DNA from: Streptomyces sp. WZ-12
Lineage (GTDB): Bacteria; Actinomycetota; Actinomycetes; Streptomycetales; Streptomycetaceae
NCBI RefSeq assembly: GCF_028898845.1
Contig: NZ_CP118574.1
Span: forward strand, 186,001 to 250,000
Direction: 5' to 3'
DNA: 64,000 bases
Positions 51,364 to 60,710 of this stretch are shown piece after piece. The position numbers and the translations under genes are program-made. How positions within the stretch are numbered: the first letter of the stretch is position 1; the number at the start of each line of letters is the position of its first letter. Under the pieces are notes generated by a model, which worked only from the letters and a program-made list of their open reading frames with translations, had not been told where the DNA came from and did no database searches.

Positions 51364-52941
51364 ATGCCTCTCGATCTTGCCTCCACGACACTTGCGGGCA
51401 GGGGGTGCGCGACCACCCCGCCCCCCACCGGTGGACACCGCTGGCCGGCCTGGTTGGTTCCCGCCCTGCCCGCCGCGCTGGCCCTCGTCCTAGGACTGTG
51501 GGGGCTCTCCCGCCGGGGCGCCATATGGCGGGACGAGGCCGCGACTTGGGGTGTGGCCGAGCGATCCCTACCCGAAATCTGGCACATGACCGGGCACGTG
51601 GACATCGTCCACGGCCTCTACTACCTCTTCATGCACGCCATATTCGAGGTCTTCGGACCTCATCTGACGGCACTGCGACTGCCCTCGGTACTCGGCGCCA
51701 TGGTTGCCGTGGCGGTCACCGCGGCGACGGCGCGCAGGCTCGCCGGCCCCTTGGCGGGCGTCGCGGCGGGACTGACACTGGCCGTACTGCCGGCGATGCA
51801 GCGGTACGGGCAGGAAGGACGCTCGTTCACGTTGGTGGCCGCGGGCGTGGCGGTGGCGACCTGGCTGCTGACCGGCGCGTTGGGCCTGGCGGGACCGGCC
51901 GGATCCACCGCCGGGTGCACCAAGCAGCGACGCCGCACCCCGGAGTTCCTGCGTTGGACCGCCTACGCGACGGTGATGCTCGCCACCACACTGCTCAACT
52001 GGCTCTCGCTCTTCGCCCTGGTCGCCCACGGCGTGACCGTCCTGACAGCCAGTCGCCACGGTCAACGCCCCCTGCTGGCACGGTGGTTGATGGCCGCGGT
52101 GGTGATAGCCGGCGGGACCCTGCCGCTCATAGTGGCCAGTAGCAGGCAGGCGGGGCAGGTGGCCTGGATACAACCCCCGTCGGCGGGAAGCCTGTTGGGG
52201 GTGGCGGCCATGCTGATCGTCGCCCTGGCGTGCACCAGGGTGCCCGGCCTGCCACGCGCGCCCCGCTCGCCGGCCGCGGTGGGACTGCCGCTCCTGGCCG
52301 TCCCCCACCTCGGGCTGCTGCTGGCGTCCTGGCTCGTCAAGCCGCTCTACGTCGACCGCTACGTGCTCTTCGCGTCCATAGGGCTGTCGCTCCTCGCCGG
52401 CCCCGCCCTTGCCTGGGTGGCCCAGGCACTCGCCGCACGGATCCGGGCCCGGCACCGGCGCCCCGGCCGTCCCCGCACCGAAGCGCTGCTCGCCGCCATC
52501 GTGGCGGTCGCGCTCCTGGCGCTGCTCCCCTTGGAGTTGAGCCTGCGCACCCCGGAGAGCCGGACGGACGACGTACGGGCGGCCGCGGAGAAGGTTGCGA
52601 CGGTGGCCCACCCGGGCGACGGCATCGTCTTCATACCCGCCCATCGGCGCGACGCCGTCCTCGTCACCCCCTCCTCGTTCCGCGGACTCGATGACCTCGC
52701 CCTGGCCGAGACCGCGGGCCCCTCGGGCACCCTCTACGGCACCGAGGCCGCGCCCGCGGACATCCGGGCCGCGATGCTGACCCACCGGCGGATCATCGTC
52801 CTCAGCGACCGCGGCTCCGCCCCCGCGGCCGCCACCGCCCAGGACCGGGCCAAACTCGCCGTCCTCGCCCAGCACTTCACCCCCGCCGCGTCCGGCGACG
52901 CCGGGGGACGCCAGGTGACGACCTACGAGCGGAACCCGTAA
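51364..52941 (+). CDS. GT39-like (GT-C) membrane glycosyltransferase
   Basis: 525 aa polytopic membrane protein with about nine hydrophobic segments. After the first segment comes WRDEAATWGVAERSL; the acidic pair in an extracytoplasmic loop is the hallmark of GT-C enzymes of the PMT/GT39 superfamily, which use lipid-linked sugars. VHGLYYLFMHAIF and the paired arginines of ALRLPSVLGA are also family features. The C-terminal soluble part (from about residue 400) is less conserved. ATG 51364 (MPLDLAS) is chosen because of a close -10 box; ATG 51319 is the alternative. The acceptor is unknown. A strong hairpin follows the gene. Confidence 0.78.
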   Translation: MPLDLASTTLAGRGCATTPPPTGGHRWPAWLVPALPAALALVLGLWGLSRRGAIWRDEAATWGVAERSLPEIWHMTGHVDIVHGLYYLFMHAIFEVFGPHLTALRLPSVLGAMVAVAVTAATARRLAGPLAGVAAGLTLAVLPAMQRYGQEGRSFTLVAAGVAVATWLLTGALGLAGPAGSTAGCTKQRRRTPEFLRWTAYATVMLATTLLNWLSLFALVAHGVTVLTASRHGQRPLLARWLMAAVVIAGGTLPLIVASSRQAGQVAWIQPPSAGSLLGVAAMLIVALACTRVPGLPRAPRSPAAVGLPLLAVPHLGLLLASWLVKPLYVDRYVLFASIGLSLLAGPALAWVAQALAARIRARHRRPGRPRTEALLAAIVAVALLALLPLELSLRTPESRTDDVRAAAEKVATVAHPGDGIVFIPAHRRDAVLVTPSSFRGLDDLALAETAGPSGTLYGTEAAPADIRAAMLTHRRIIVLSDRGSAPAAATAQDRAKLAVLAQHFTPAASGDAGGRQVTTYERNP

Positions 52942-52974
52942 CCGACCACGGGTGACGAGGAGGAGGATCGGGAC

Positions 52975-53030
52975 GCGCCAGGGGCGCTGCGGACCGCGGA
53001 GAACGCGGACTCCCGCAACGCCCCTGGCGC
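52975..53030. terminator. Bidirectional hairpin between convergent GT39-like and MFS genes
   Basis: GCGCCAGGGGCGCTGCGG (52975-52992) pairs with 53013-53030 over 18 bp with a single mismatch. The 20-nt loop itself contains a CCGCG/CGCGG stem. It serves both convergent genes. Confidence 0.85.
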
Positions 53031-53051
53031 TTCGTTGATACTGACGCCTCG

Positions 53052-54275
53052 TCATATATCGGACGGGACAGGGGGTTCGGGGAGGCGCCGGGTGAGGAGC
53101 CACCCCACGGCGGGGAGGGCGATCAGGGGGAGGAGGGCGGTGTGGAGGGAGGTGGCGTCGGCGAGGGCACCGACGAGGGGGCTGGCGACGCCGCCGACGC
53201 TGACCGCGAGCCCGAGGGTGACCCCGCTGGCCGTGCCGACGCGCGAGGGAAGGTAGTCCTGGCCCAGCGTGACCTGGAGCGAGAACGGGATGTAGAGGCC
53301 CGCCGAGGTCAACGCCACGAACAGATAGAGGGCCGGGCCCGGCACGAGGACCACGCCCGCGACCGCGAACACCGTCGCCACGTACGACCAGCGCACGACG
53401 CGCACCCGGTCCCAGCGCGCCGCCAGCCGGCTGCCCAGGAGGGTGCCGACCGCGCCGCCGAGGTAGAGCACGAACAGCGCTACCGCCCCCGCGGTCGCGC
53501 CGCCCCCGGTCCGCTGGCGCGCGTAGAGCGAGATGAAGCCGCCGAGCACGACGAAGACGATCGAGCGACAGACGATGGCCAGCGTCAGCCGGAGGAAGGA
53601 GCGGTGGTCGTCCGGCCCGGCGGAGTGCGCCGCCTTGCGGGCGCCGGCCGGGTCGGATGCGCCCTGTCGGAGGGCGAGCAGGGCCAGTACCGTGCCCACG
53701 GCCGCCGGGACGACGAGTACGGGTGTGGCGCGCAGCCCACCCGCCGCGACCACCGGGGTGACCAGCACCGGGGCCAGGGCGAAGCCGACATTGCCGCCGA
53801 GCGAGAACCAGCCCATCGCGGTGTGGCTGCCGCGGCTGGCGAGGCGCGCGACCCGCGCGGACTCCGGGTGGTACGCGGCGACGCCCACTCCGGCGAGGGC
53901 GACGAACACCAGGGTCAGCACATAGGAACGGCTCACTCCACTCAGCGCGATGCCGACTCCGGCCACGGCCGTGCTCAACGGCAAGAGCCACTGCATGCGT
54001 TGACGATCCGTCAGGACCCCGAAGAGGGGCTGGACGACCGACGAGAGCAGCGAGGCGGCGAGCACCACGCCCGAGGCCGCCGCGTAGGAGTACTGGCGCT
54101 CAGCCACGAGGAACGGCACCAGGGCGGAGACGGCCCCCTGGTACACGTCCACGCAGGCGTGGCCGACGGAGAGGGCGGCGATCGGACTCCGGGGGTGGGA
54201 CGCGGGCGCTGCCGGGTCGACGGACCGCTTCGGCGAGCGTTCGGGCGGGTGCGGGAGACGAGTGGGCGACGGCAT
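53052..54275 (-). CDS. MFS transporter, fosmidomycin-resistance (FSR) like
   Basis: 407 aa, twelve predicted membrane helices. The first helix region GHACVDVYQGAVSALVPFLVAE and the following GVVLAASLLSSVVQPLFGVLTDR match the FSR subfamily of major facilitator exporters. Motif-A-like GVLTDRQRMQWLLP joins helices 2 and 3. Probable proton-driven efflux of small drugs; substrate unknown. ATG 54275 (MPSPTRLPHPP) is taken because the polar tail then has normal length; the upstream frame overlaps the divergent AraC gene. Only 54 nt separate the two starts. Confidence 0.88.
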   Translation of the reverse strand: MPSPTRLPHPPERSPKRSVDPAAPASHPRSPIAALSVGHACVDVYQGAVSALVPFLVAERQYSYAAASGVVLAASLLSSVVQPLFGVLTDRQRMQWLLPLSTAVAGVGIALSGVSRSYVLTLVFVALAGVGVAAYHPESARVARLASRGSHTAMGWFSLGGNVGFALAPVLVTPVVAAGGLRATPVLVVPAAVGTVLALLALRQGASDPAGARKAAHSAGPDDHRSFLRLTLAIVCRSIVFVVLGGFISLYARQRTGGGATAGAVALFVLYLGGAVGTLLGSRLAARWDRVRVVRWSYVATVFAVAGVVLVPGPALYLFVALTSAGLYIPFSLQVTLGQDYLPSRVGTASGVTLGLAVSVGGVASPLVGALADATSLHTALLPLIALPAVGWLLTRRLPEPPVPSDI

Positions 54276-54329
54276 GGTGCGATCTTCACCGCCCGGGAAG
54301 CCAGCGCGCTTCCGATAAATTGCCGTGGT

Positions 54330-55100
54330 GTGTCGAAAATCCGCCATACGCCGAAGGCCACCACCGCGATCCGGCCGCTCACCGCCGGACAGGGCATCGA
54401 CGCCCACCAGCACGACGAGCACCAGATCATCTACGCGGGCCGCGGGGTGCTCGCCGTCACCACCGACGCCGGCACCTGGATCGCCCCCGGGAACCGCGCC
54501 CTGTGGGTGCCGGCCGGCACCGCCCACTCCCCCCGCGCGCACGGCGACCTCGACCTGCACACCATCGGCCTGCCGCGCTCCGTCAACCCGCTCGACCTGC
54601 GGGCTCCGACGGCCCTGACGGTGGGTCCGCTGCTGCGCGAGCTGATCGTGGCGTACACCCGCGGGGCGACGAACTCCGCCGAGGCGGCCGCCGCACCCGA
54701 GCGCGAACCCGAGCGGCTCCGCCTGCGCGCCGTGCTCCTCGATCAGCTCCGCGCCTCGCCGCAGCAGCCGATGCACCTGCCCACCCCCACCGACCCCCGG
54801 CTCGCCGCGGTCTGCGCCCTGTTGCACCGCGCCCCCGCGGACGACCGCACGCTGGCCGCCTTCGGCGCCGAGGTCGGCGCCAGCGAACGCACCCTGAGCA
54901 GGCTGTTCCGCGCCGAGCTCGGGATGACGTTCCCCCAGTGGCGGACCCAACTACGGCTCTACCACGCGGTGGTGTTGCTCAGCGAGGGCGTCCCGGTCAC
55001 CACGGTGGCCTGCCGCTGTGGCTGGTCCTCGACCAGCGCCTTCATCGACGTCTTCCGCCGCGCCTTCGGGCACACGCCGGGTGCGCACCTCCGCCATTAA
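54330..55100 (+). CDS. AraC family transcriptional regulator
   Basis: 256 aa. An N-terminal cupin-type sensing domain (QGIDAHQHDEHQIIYAGRG, then WVPAGTAHS) precedes a C-terminal double helix-turn-helix: LAAFGAEVGASERTLSRLFRAELG and VTTVACRCGWSSTSAFIDVFRRAFGHTPG. The latter is the AraC signature. The start is GTG 54330; the frame stays open far upstream but that DNA encodes the MFS protein on the other strand. No ribosome site is seen, so a leaderless message is likely. It probably controls the divergent MFS exporter. Confidence 0.87.
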   Translation: MSKIRHTPKATTAIRPLTAGQGIDAHQHDEHQIIYAGRGVLAVTTDAGTWIAPGNRALWVPAGTAHSPRAHGDLDLHTIGLPRSVNPLDLRAPTALTVGPLLRELIVAYTRGATNSAEAAAAPEREPERLRLRAVLLDQLRASPQQPMHLPTPTDPRLAAVCALLHRAPADDRTLAAFGAEVGASERTLSRLFRAELGMTFPQWRTQLRLYHAVVLLSEGVPVTTVACRCGWSSTSAFIDVFRRAFGHTPGAHLRH

Positions 55101-55283
55101 GGGCGGCGAGGAACGCGGGGGGCGATACCGCCGAGAGGCAGGCATGTCCCCCTCTCCGCCCTCGCGGCAACCTCGCCTCCCGATGGGCGTCTGACGTTGT
55201 GGAGCCCTGTTCCGGAACCCGGGATCGGGAATCGAGGATCGGGGCTCCGGTTCCAGGTCAACCACCACCATTGGAGGGGCAAC

Positions 55284-56366
55284 ATGAGCGAGCGCGTCAC
55301 GCATCCGGGCACCGGTACGCACGCGAGCCGTCGGGCGGCGGTGGCCGCGGCCGTCGTGGCCGTGCTGACCGGTGTGCTCGCGCCGTCGGCCGCGGCGGCG
55401 CCGGCCCCAGGCACCGCCGATGCCCCGGCGGAGGGCACGGTCGCCGTCCACGCGATGGCGTCCACGGCGCAGGACGAGTCGCGGGTGCGCGCCTACTGGA
55501 CGCCCGAGCGCATCGCCGCCCTGTCCACCCCGCTGTCGAACAAGCCTCCCTACAGTGCCGCGGACGGAGCCCCGTGGAAGGAGGGCGGCGCCCCGACGAC
55601 CACCATGGGGCGGCTCTTCTTCACCGACCACGGGGAGGACGCGAGTTGCACCGCGACGCTGGTCCACGGCGAGAACGGCGGCACGGTGGTGACCGCCGCG
55701 CACTGCCTCAACAACACCGACCTCATCGGCGAACACCACCAGTGGCAGGCCAACGCCCTGTTCGTCCCCGGCTACCGCGACGGTCGGGCCCCGTTGGGCA
55801 CCTTCGTGGTCCGCTGGGCGGTGCTCAACTCGACCTGGTTGAAGAACGACGCGATCAACGCCCGGTTCGACGCCCATGACCAGGCGTTCGCCGTCGTCGG
55901 CCGGAACGCGCGCGGTCAGTCCCTGGAGGAGGCGGCCGAGGCGGCCCAAGGCATCGCCTTCGACGTGTCCGGCGACCGCCCAGCCTCCCAGTTCGGCTAC
56001 CCCCGCGCTGCGTCGGACAGCGCCCGCGCGGGCCTACCGGAGTACACGGGCCGGGCGCTGGCCTACTGTCACGGGGCTCCCCTGCAGTACCCGGGGTCGA
56101 AGGATCACCCCGAGCCCGCGGGGCAGTGGGGACTGCCCTGCGTCATGGGCGGGGGAGCCAGTGGCGGCCCGCGCCTGGCCGACCTCTCCCCCACCACCGG
56201 ACGCGGCACCGTGGTCGGCGTCAACACGCATGCGGGACACCTGACCGCCAACGGCGCGGAGTGCCCCGACGGCGGCGGGTCCACCTGCACGCGGTACCTG
56301 GTCGGACCGCAGTTCACCACCGCCCTCACCAAGCCGCTCTACGACCGGGCCCAGAGCCTGCGTTGA
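55284..56366 (+). CDS. Secreted trypsin-like serine protease
   Basis: 360 aa extracellular protease-like protein. The signal peptide has RR at residues 16-17, a hydrophobic run to about residue 33 and an AAAA cleavage region, suggesting export (possibly Tat). The charge relay shows His140 in VVTAAHC, a candidate Asp in DAHDQAFAVV and the Ser in GGGASGGP. Four cysteines could form disulfides. ATG 55284 has GGAGGGG 6 nt upstream. Followed by hairpins before the convergent methyltransferase gene. Related Streptomyces proteins have unknown targets. Confidence 0.87.
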   Translation: MSERVTHPGTGTHASRRAAVAAAVVAVLTGVLAPSAAAAPAPGTADAPAEGTVAVHAMASTAQDESRVRAYWTPERIAALSTPLSNKPPYSAADGAPWKEGGAPTTTMGRLFFTDHGEDASCTATLVHGENGGTVVTAAHCLNNTDLIGEHHQWQANALFVPGYRDGRAPLGTFVVRWAVLNSTWLKNDAINARFDAHDQAFAVVGRNARGQSLEEAAEAAQGIAFDVSGDRPASQFGYPRAASDSARAGLPEYTGRALAYCHGAPLQYPGSKDHPEPAGQWGLPCVMGGGASGGPRLADLSPTTGRGTVVGVNTHAGHLTANGAECPDGGGSTCTRYLVGPQFTTALTKPLYDRAQSLR

Positions 56367-56374
56367 CAGTCGTA

Positions 56375-56422
56375 CCCCGCAAGGGGCGGGCGCCGCTTCC
56401 CCGCCAACGCGACGGGGCGGGG
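56375..56422. terminator. Two hairpins between convergent protease and methyltransferase genes
   Basis: CCCC-GCAA-GGGG (56375-56386), a stem with a GNRA-type loop, is followed by CCCCGCC (56399-56405) pairing with GGCGGGG (56416-56422). They occupy the 78-nt convergent gap. Confidence 0.55.
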
Positions 56423-56444
56423 CACGCCGGCGCGCGTTCCCGCG

Positions 56445-57221
56445 TCAGCCGCGCGGGGTGCCCGTCACGGCCGCCCAGGGATGGGTGAAGGTGAGGGAGC
56501 CGTCGTCGTGGCGGACCGGGCGCAGGCCGGTCGGCGCGCCGCCGGCGAGCTCCTCTTCGAGCCGGGCCCGGATCCGGGCACCCACCGGTTCCGGGGTCTT
56601 GCTGCGCGCCAACCAGTCCGCCAGGTCGAGGTCGTGGTCCCGGATGGCGGTCGAGGCCACCGCGGCGCCGGCAGCTTCCAACAGGGTGCGCAGCTCGGTG
56701 AGCGACAAGGTCCGGTGATGACTGGGATCGCGCAGACATTCGAGCCGGTTGGTCTCCTCGGCCAGCGCCGGATCCTCATCGGCGATCATGTCGATGAGAC
56801 CGATCCGGCCACCGGGCCGGGTGACCCGGACCATCTCCCGCACCGTCGCCGCCGGATCGGCGACCTGGTGCAGCGCCAGCCGGCAGACGACGAGGTCGAA
56901 CTGCCCGTCCAGATAGGGAAGTTCGACCGCATTGCCGAGGGTGAAGGTGATGTTGTGCAGGCCGGCGGCGTTGGCGAGCCGGTGCCCCTGCTGGAGCATC
57001 TCCGGAGTCAGGTCCAGGGCGCTGACGTGGTGCACCCGGGGTGCCAGCGCGCGGCCCAGGTGAGCGGCGCCGGCGGCCACGTCCAGTACCTGTTCGTCGG
57101 CCGAGGGCGCGAGCCGTTCGAGGATCCAGTCCAACCCCCGTGCGGCGAAGCCCTCATCGGTGAAGGTCGACGCCTGGATGCGGAACTGCTCGCGAACCGA
57201 GTCATCGTGAGTTCCCGTCAT
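56445..57221 (-). CDS. Class I SAM-dependent methyltransferase (UbiE-like)
   Basis: 258 aa cytosolic enzyme. SAM-binding motif I is VLDVAAGAAHLG (near residue 45), followed by the acidic LDLTPEML and a motif III-like VRVTRPGGRIGLIDM. The DLVVCRLALHQVADP stretch (motif II) fits Methyltransf_11/UbiE-type enzymes. The C-terminal 90 residues are family-variable, so the substrate cannot be named. ATG 57221 begins MTGTHDDSV. The gene stands alone between a convergent protease and a divergent lipoprotein peptidase. Confidence 0.88.
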   Translation of the reverse strand: MTGTHDDSVREQFRIQASTFTDEGFAARGLDWILERLAPSADEQVLDVAAGAAHLGRALAPRVHHVSALDLTPEMLQQGHRLANAAGLHNITFTLGNAVELPYLDGQFDLVVCRLALHQVADPAATVREMVRVTRPGGRIGLIDMIADEDPALAEETNRLECLRDPSHHRTLSLTELRTLLEAAGAAVASTAIRDHDLDLADWLARSKTPEPVGARIRARLEEELAGGAPTGLRPVRHDDGSLTFTHPWAAVTGTPRG

Positions 57222-57393
57222 ATCCGCCAGCGTACGCCCGCCCGATCGCGCCGCCGCGGGCGCGGGGGTCGCCTGGCTGGCGGGCCCCAGCGACGTCGCT
57301 CCCGGTCCGCAACCATCCGACGGACCAGTGCGAGGGGCGCCACACCCGGGCCGTGGTCATGATCGGAGGGTGACCTTCCCCAGCTTGCTGACC

Positions 57394-58851
57394 ATGCGTC
57401 ATTGTCCGCGTCCCGGTCCGCGTCCCGGTCTGCGTCGTGGCCTCGCCACGGTCTCGGCCGCGGCCCTGCTCGTCACCGTCCCGGGCTGTGCGGGCCGTGC
57501 CACGCCCGAAACGGGGCGGGCGGGGTCGTCGGCGGCGGCCCAGGCCGCCACGTCGGCGTCCGCCGCGCCGCCGGCCATGCTCCGGCCGTTCAAGCACCTC
57601 CCGTCGCAGGCCGAGTGCCGTCGGCGGCTCGGCTTCCCCTGTTACCCCGCGGACTCGGTGCGCAGGGCGTACGGCGTCGACACGCTCAACTCCGCCGGGA
57701 TCACCGGCAAGGGCCGGACCGTCGTGGTCTACGAGGAGGTCGTGCCCAACACCCTGAAGCAGGACCTGGCAACGTTCAGCCGGGCCATGAAGCTGCCCCT
57801 GCCGGAGCTGACCGTCGACCGGTACGCCCCGATCGGGCACATCGCACCGTTCGATCCGAAGAACAAGCAGATGGTGGGCCCGGCCATGGAGGCCACCCTC
57901 GACACCCAGATCGTGCACATGTTGGCGCCGGACGCGAAGATCGTCGTCACTCAGATCGGCCTGCCCGAGCGCGCGTTCACCTCCCCCTCCCCCACCTCCG
58001 ACGCCTCCCGAGCGCTGCCCGATGCGGAGTCCCCCCAGGAGGCCAGGCAGTCCGCGAAGGTCGGTGCGGCGCTGATGCTCGACGGCATCGCGCAGAGCCT
58101 CCTCCGGCACCGCCCCGACGTGATCTCGATCAGCTTCGGCATCGAGGAGTACGCCGCCGCCGGGAACAGCCACGCGCCCGCCCGCGACCTGGCGGGGTTC
58201 AGCAGCGCGCTGGCCCAGGTCGTGGCGGGGGGCACCACCCTGACCGCCAGTACGGGCGACCTCGGCGCCGCCCCGCCCATCGGGCCGGGCGGCCGACGCG
58301 TCAGATCCGTTCCCTGGCCGGCCGCCGACCCCAGCGTGCTCGCCGTGGGCGGCTCCCGCCTGCACCTCGACGACGAGGGCCGGCGCACCTCCCCGGACAC
58401 CGTCTGGAACGACCGCTCCGGCGCCACCGGCGGCGGCCTTTCCCAGACCTTCGCCCGCCCCGCCTACCAGGCCCCGGTGGCGCACGTGGTGGGTGAGCGC
58501 CGCGGCGTCCCCGACATCTCCATGGACGGCTCGTCCACCGGTGGCACCCTCGTCTACGAGGGCTTCCTCCCCACGGGCCCGGGCTGGCTCCCGGTAGGCG
58601 GTACCAGCGAGGCCGCCCCCATGTTCGGGGCGCTGGTCGCGCTCGCCAACCAGAAGGCCGGCCACCGACTCGGCGACGTCCACGAGGCGTTGTACGGTCT
58701 CGCCCGCGATCCGCACGGCGGGATCGTCGACATCACCGAGGGGAACAACGGCCCCGACGGCTTCGCCGCCACACGGGGCTACGACCTCGCCTCCGGTCTC
58801 GGCACGGTCGATGCCTCCGTCTTCGTGCCGAGGCTGGCCGGAACCGGCTGA
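57394..58851 (+). CDS. S53 (sedolisin) family peptidase, probable lipoprotein
   Basis: 485 aa exported protease. An Arg-rich start and hydrophobic run end in VPGC, a plausible lipobox, so the protein is probably membrane-anchored outside the cell. The catalytic Glu and Asp are in MEATLDTQIVHML, with the Ser in VGGTSEAAPMF. The C-terminal GYDLASGLGTVD forms the Ca2+ site of sedolisins. No long propeptide is present: the catalytic domain starts near the AYGVDTLNSAGITGKG entry. ATG 57394 is uncertain; GTG 57370 is directly behind GGAGG, too close for a standard site. Confidence 0.85.
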   Translation: MRHCPRPGPRPGLRRGLATVSAAALLVTVPGCAGRATPETGRAGSSAAAQAATSASAAPPAMLRPFKHLPSQAECRRRLGFPCYPADSVRRAYGVDTLNSAGITGKGRTVVVYEEVVPNTLKQDLATFSRAMKLPLPELTVDRYAPIGHIAPFDPKNKQMVGPAMEATLDTQIVHMLAPDAKIVVTQIGLPERAFTSPSPTSDASRALPDAESPQEARQSAKVGAALMLDGIAQSLLRHRPDVISISFGIEEYAAAGNSHAPARDLAGFSSALAQVVAGGTTLTASTGDLGAAPPIGPGGRRVRSVPWPAADPSVLAVGGSRLHLDDEGRRTSPDTVWNDRSGATGGGLSQTFARPAYQAPVAHVVGERRGVPDISMDGSSTGGTLVYEGFLPTGPGWLPVGGTSEAAPMFGALVALANQKAGHRLGDVHEALYGLARDPHGGIVDITEGNNGPDGFAATRGYDLASGLGTVDASVFVPRLAGTG

Positions 58852-58886
58852 CACGGCGGCAGCACGTCAGGGGCGGGGAAGGTGGA

Positions 58887-59597
58887 TCAGTAGAGGTCGT
58901 TGCGGTAGTGGTCCTCGGCGATCGCGCCGAGGGAGCCGAGCTCGCTGCCGAGGTTGGCGGCCATCTTCTCCGCCATCTGCGCGGTGATCTGGGCGTAGAA
59001 GTTGTTGCCGAGGGTGAGCGCGTCGGCCAGGCCCCGGCGGTCGTCCTCCCAGAGCCCGGCGCGGATCACGGCCTTGCCGCACTGGAAGAACGCCTCGCGT
59101 ACCCGCACGATCGTGGCGAGGACGGCGGGTTTGCCCTCGGCACCGAGCCGCTCCAACAGGCCGGGGTCGTCGGTGACGAACGCGTCCCCGTTGATCCGAA
59201 CCGTCTCCCGTACGCCGGGGACGAAGAAGACCATGCCCACGGCCGGGTTGCGGGTGATGTTCTCGAAGGTGTCGGCGGTGCGGTTGCCCGGACGGTCGGG
59301 TACGGCCAGGGTCCAGGGGTCCAACACCCGTACCGCGCCCGGCGGATCGCCCTTGGGGCTGGCGTCCACGCCCCCGCTGTCGTCGGCGGTGGCCAGGCAG
59401 CAGAACGTGCTGTGGGCGATGAAGCGACGCATGAACGCGCCGAGGTACGGCTCCTTCTTCTCCGCGACGAAGGGCTGGGGGTAGCCGATGACCTCCCGGA
59501 CGCGGGCCATGTCGATGGCCTGATAGGCGTCGGCGGCGGTGCGTTCGGGCGCGGGGCCGCGGGCGTCCCACACGACAGCGGCGGCGAACGGATCCAT
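58887..59597 (-). CDS. Pyridoxamine 5'-phosphate oxidase family protein (MSMEG_1061-like)
   Basis: 236 aa split-barrel flavin-binding protein. A helical start leads to FIAHSTFCCLATADDSGGVDASPKGDPPGAVRVLD, the FMN-binding PPOX-fold core, then NRTADTFENITRNPAVGMVFFVPG. The late FFQCGKAVIRAGLW stretch is typical of the MSMEG_1061 subgroup. The natural reaction is unknown; fold members reduce or bind flavin and F420 substrates. TACAGGAGCG precedes ATG 59597. It lies 40 nt behind the reductase gene, so the two form an operon under the TetR operator region. Confidence 0.87.
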   Translation of the reverse strand: MDPFAAAVVWDARGPAPERTAADAYQAIDMARVREVIGYPQPFVAEKKEPYLGAFMRRFIAHSTFCCLATADDSGGVDASPKGDPPGAVRVLDPWTLAVPDRPGNRTADTFENITRNPAVGMVFFVPGVRETVRINGDAFVTDDPGLLERLGAEGKPAVLATIVRVREAFFQCGKAVIRAGLWEDDRRGLADALTLGNNFYAQITAQMAEKMAANLGSELGSLGAIAEDHYRNDLY

Positions 59598-59637
59598 GGG
59601 GCGCTCCTGTACGGATGAACGGCCGGTGGCCATGCGG

Positions 59638-60630
59638 TCAGACATCGAGGACCAGCCGGGGGGTGCGCGCCCGCGAGACGCAGAGGTACATCCGGTCGCC
59701 GCGCTCCCGTTCCTCCTCCGAGAGGATGTCGTCGCGGTGGTCGGGAACGCCGTCGAGCACCCGGGTCTCACAGGTGCCGCAGACTCCCTGTCGGCAGGAG
59801 CCGGCCACCGGCAGGCCCGCGTCCGCGAGCGCGTCCAGGACGCTTTGCTCCGCCGGTACGCCCACGGTGCGGCCGGAACGGGCGCAGACCACCTCCACCG
59901 CGCTGTTGCGCGCCGGCTTCCGCTCCCGCGGCCGGAAGCGCTCCATGTGCACGGTCCCCTGGGGCAGTTGCGCGGTCCCGTTGGCGACGGCGTCCAGCAG
60001 CGATTCCGGGCCGCAGGCGTAGACGGCGGTGTCCGGAGGGGCCTGCCCCAGCAGCGCGTCCAGGGGCATGCGCCCGGATTCGTCCCCCGGGTAGAGGCTT
60101 ACGGCGTCGCGGTGGGGTGCGAGTTCGTCGCGGAAGGCCATGGCGGCGGCGGACCGTCCGCCGTAGGCGAGTCGCCACCGGGCGCCCGAGGCGGCCGCCT
60201 GACGCACCATCGGCAGGATCGGGGTGATGCCGATGCCGCCGGCGACGAAGAGGTAGGAGTCGGCCGGTTCGAAGCGGAAGTGGTTGCGGGGGCCGCGGAT
60301 CCGCAGCGGCTGGCCGGGCCGCAGGAAGGAGTGGACGTACTCCGATCCGCCGCGACTCGCGGGGTCCCGCCGCACCGCCACGCGGTAACAGGACGGGTCG
60401 TCGGGCGCGCCGCAGAGCGAGTACTGCCGGACGATGCCCGTGGGCAGCACCAACTCCACATGGGCTCCGGGCTCCCAAACGGGCAGCACCCCGCCGCCCG
60501 GCCGGGCCAACACCACCGAAACCACTCCCGCGGCCTCCCAACGCAACTGCCGTACGATCACCGGGATTTCCTGTGGCCCGGCCTCCGAAGCGGACGCCCC
60601 CGCGGCGACCGGCGCGGTCTTGGTTGCCAT
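59638..60630 (-). CDS. PDR/VanB-type oxidoreductase (flavin, NAD(P)H, 2Fe-2S)
   Basis: 330 aa electron-transfer protein, the phthalate dioxygenase reductase layout. Flavin domain with RQYSLCG (near residue 68), NAD(P)H domain with FVAGGIGITPILPM, and a C-terminal plant-type ferredoxin with CRQGVCGTCETRV plus a further Cys in MYLCVSRA. The natural partner is usually a Rieske oxygenase or P450, but none is adjacent, so its acceptor is elsewhere. GGAGGAGAGA precedes ATG 60630. Divergent from tetR with three operator copies between them, so probably repressed by TetR. Confidence 0.92.
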   Translation of the reverse strand: MATKTAPVAAGASASEAGPQEIPVIVRQLRWEAAGVVSVVLARPGGGVLPVWEPGAHVELVLPTGIVRQYSLCGAPDDPSCYRVAVRRDPASRGGSEYVHSFLRPGQPLRIRGPRNHFRFEPADSYLFVAGGIGITPILPMVRQAAASGARWRLAYGGRSAAAMAFRDELAPHRDAVSLYPGDESGRMPLDALLGQAPPDTAVYACGPESLLDAVANGTAQLPQGTVHMERFRPRERKPARNSAVEVVCARSGRTVGVPAEQSVLDALADAGLPVAGSCRQGVCGTCETRVLDGVPDHRDDILSEEERERGDRMYLCVSRARTPRLVLDV

Positions 60631-60710
60631 CTCTCCTCCTTCTCCGCACTCCTTGACGTTGCGCCGGGCTTCTCACACCGCACCGCACCGCCAAGAGAAT
60701 CGGCAATGGA

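Noticed and set aside
53142..54329. Upstream extension of the AraC reading frame
   Set aside because: It is antisense to the MFS gene and has no domain. The cupin/HTH protein starts at GTG 54330.
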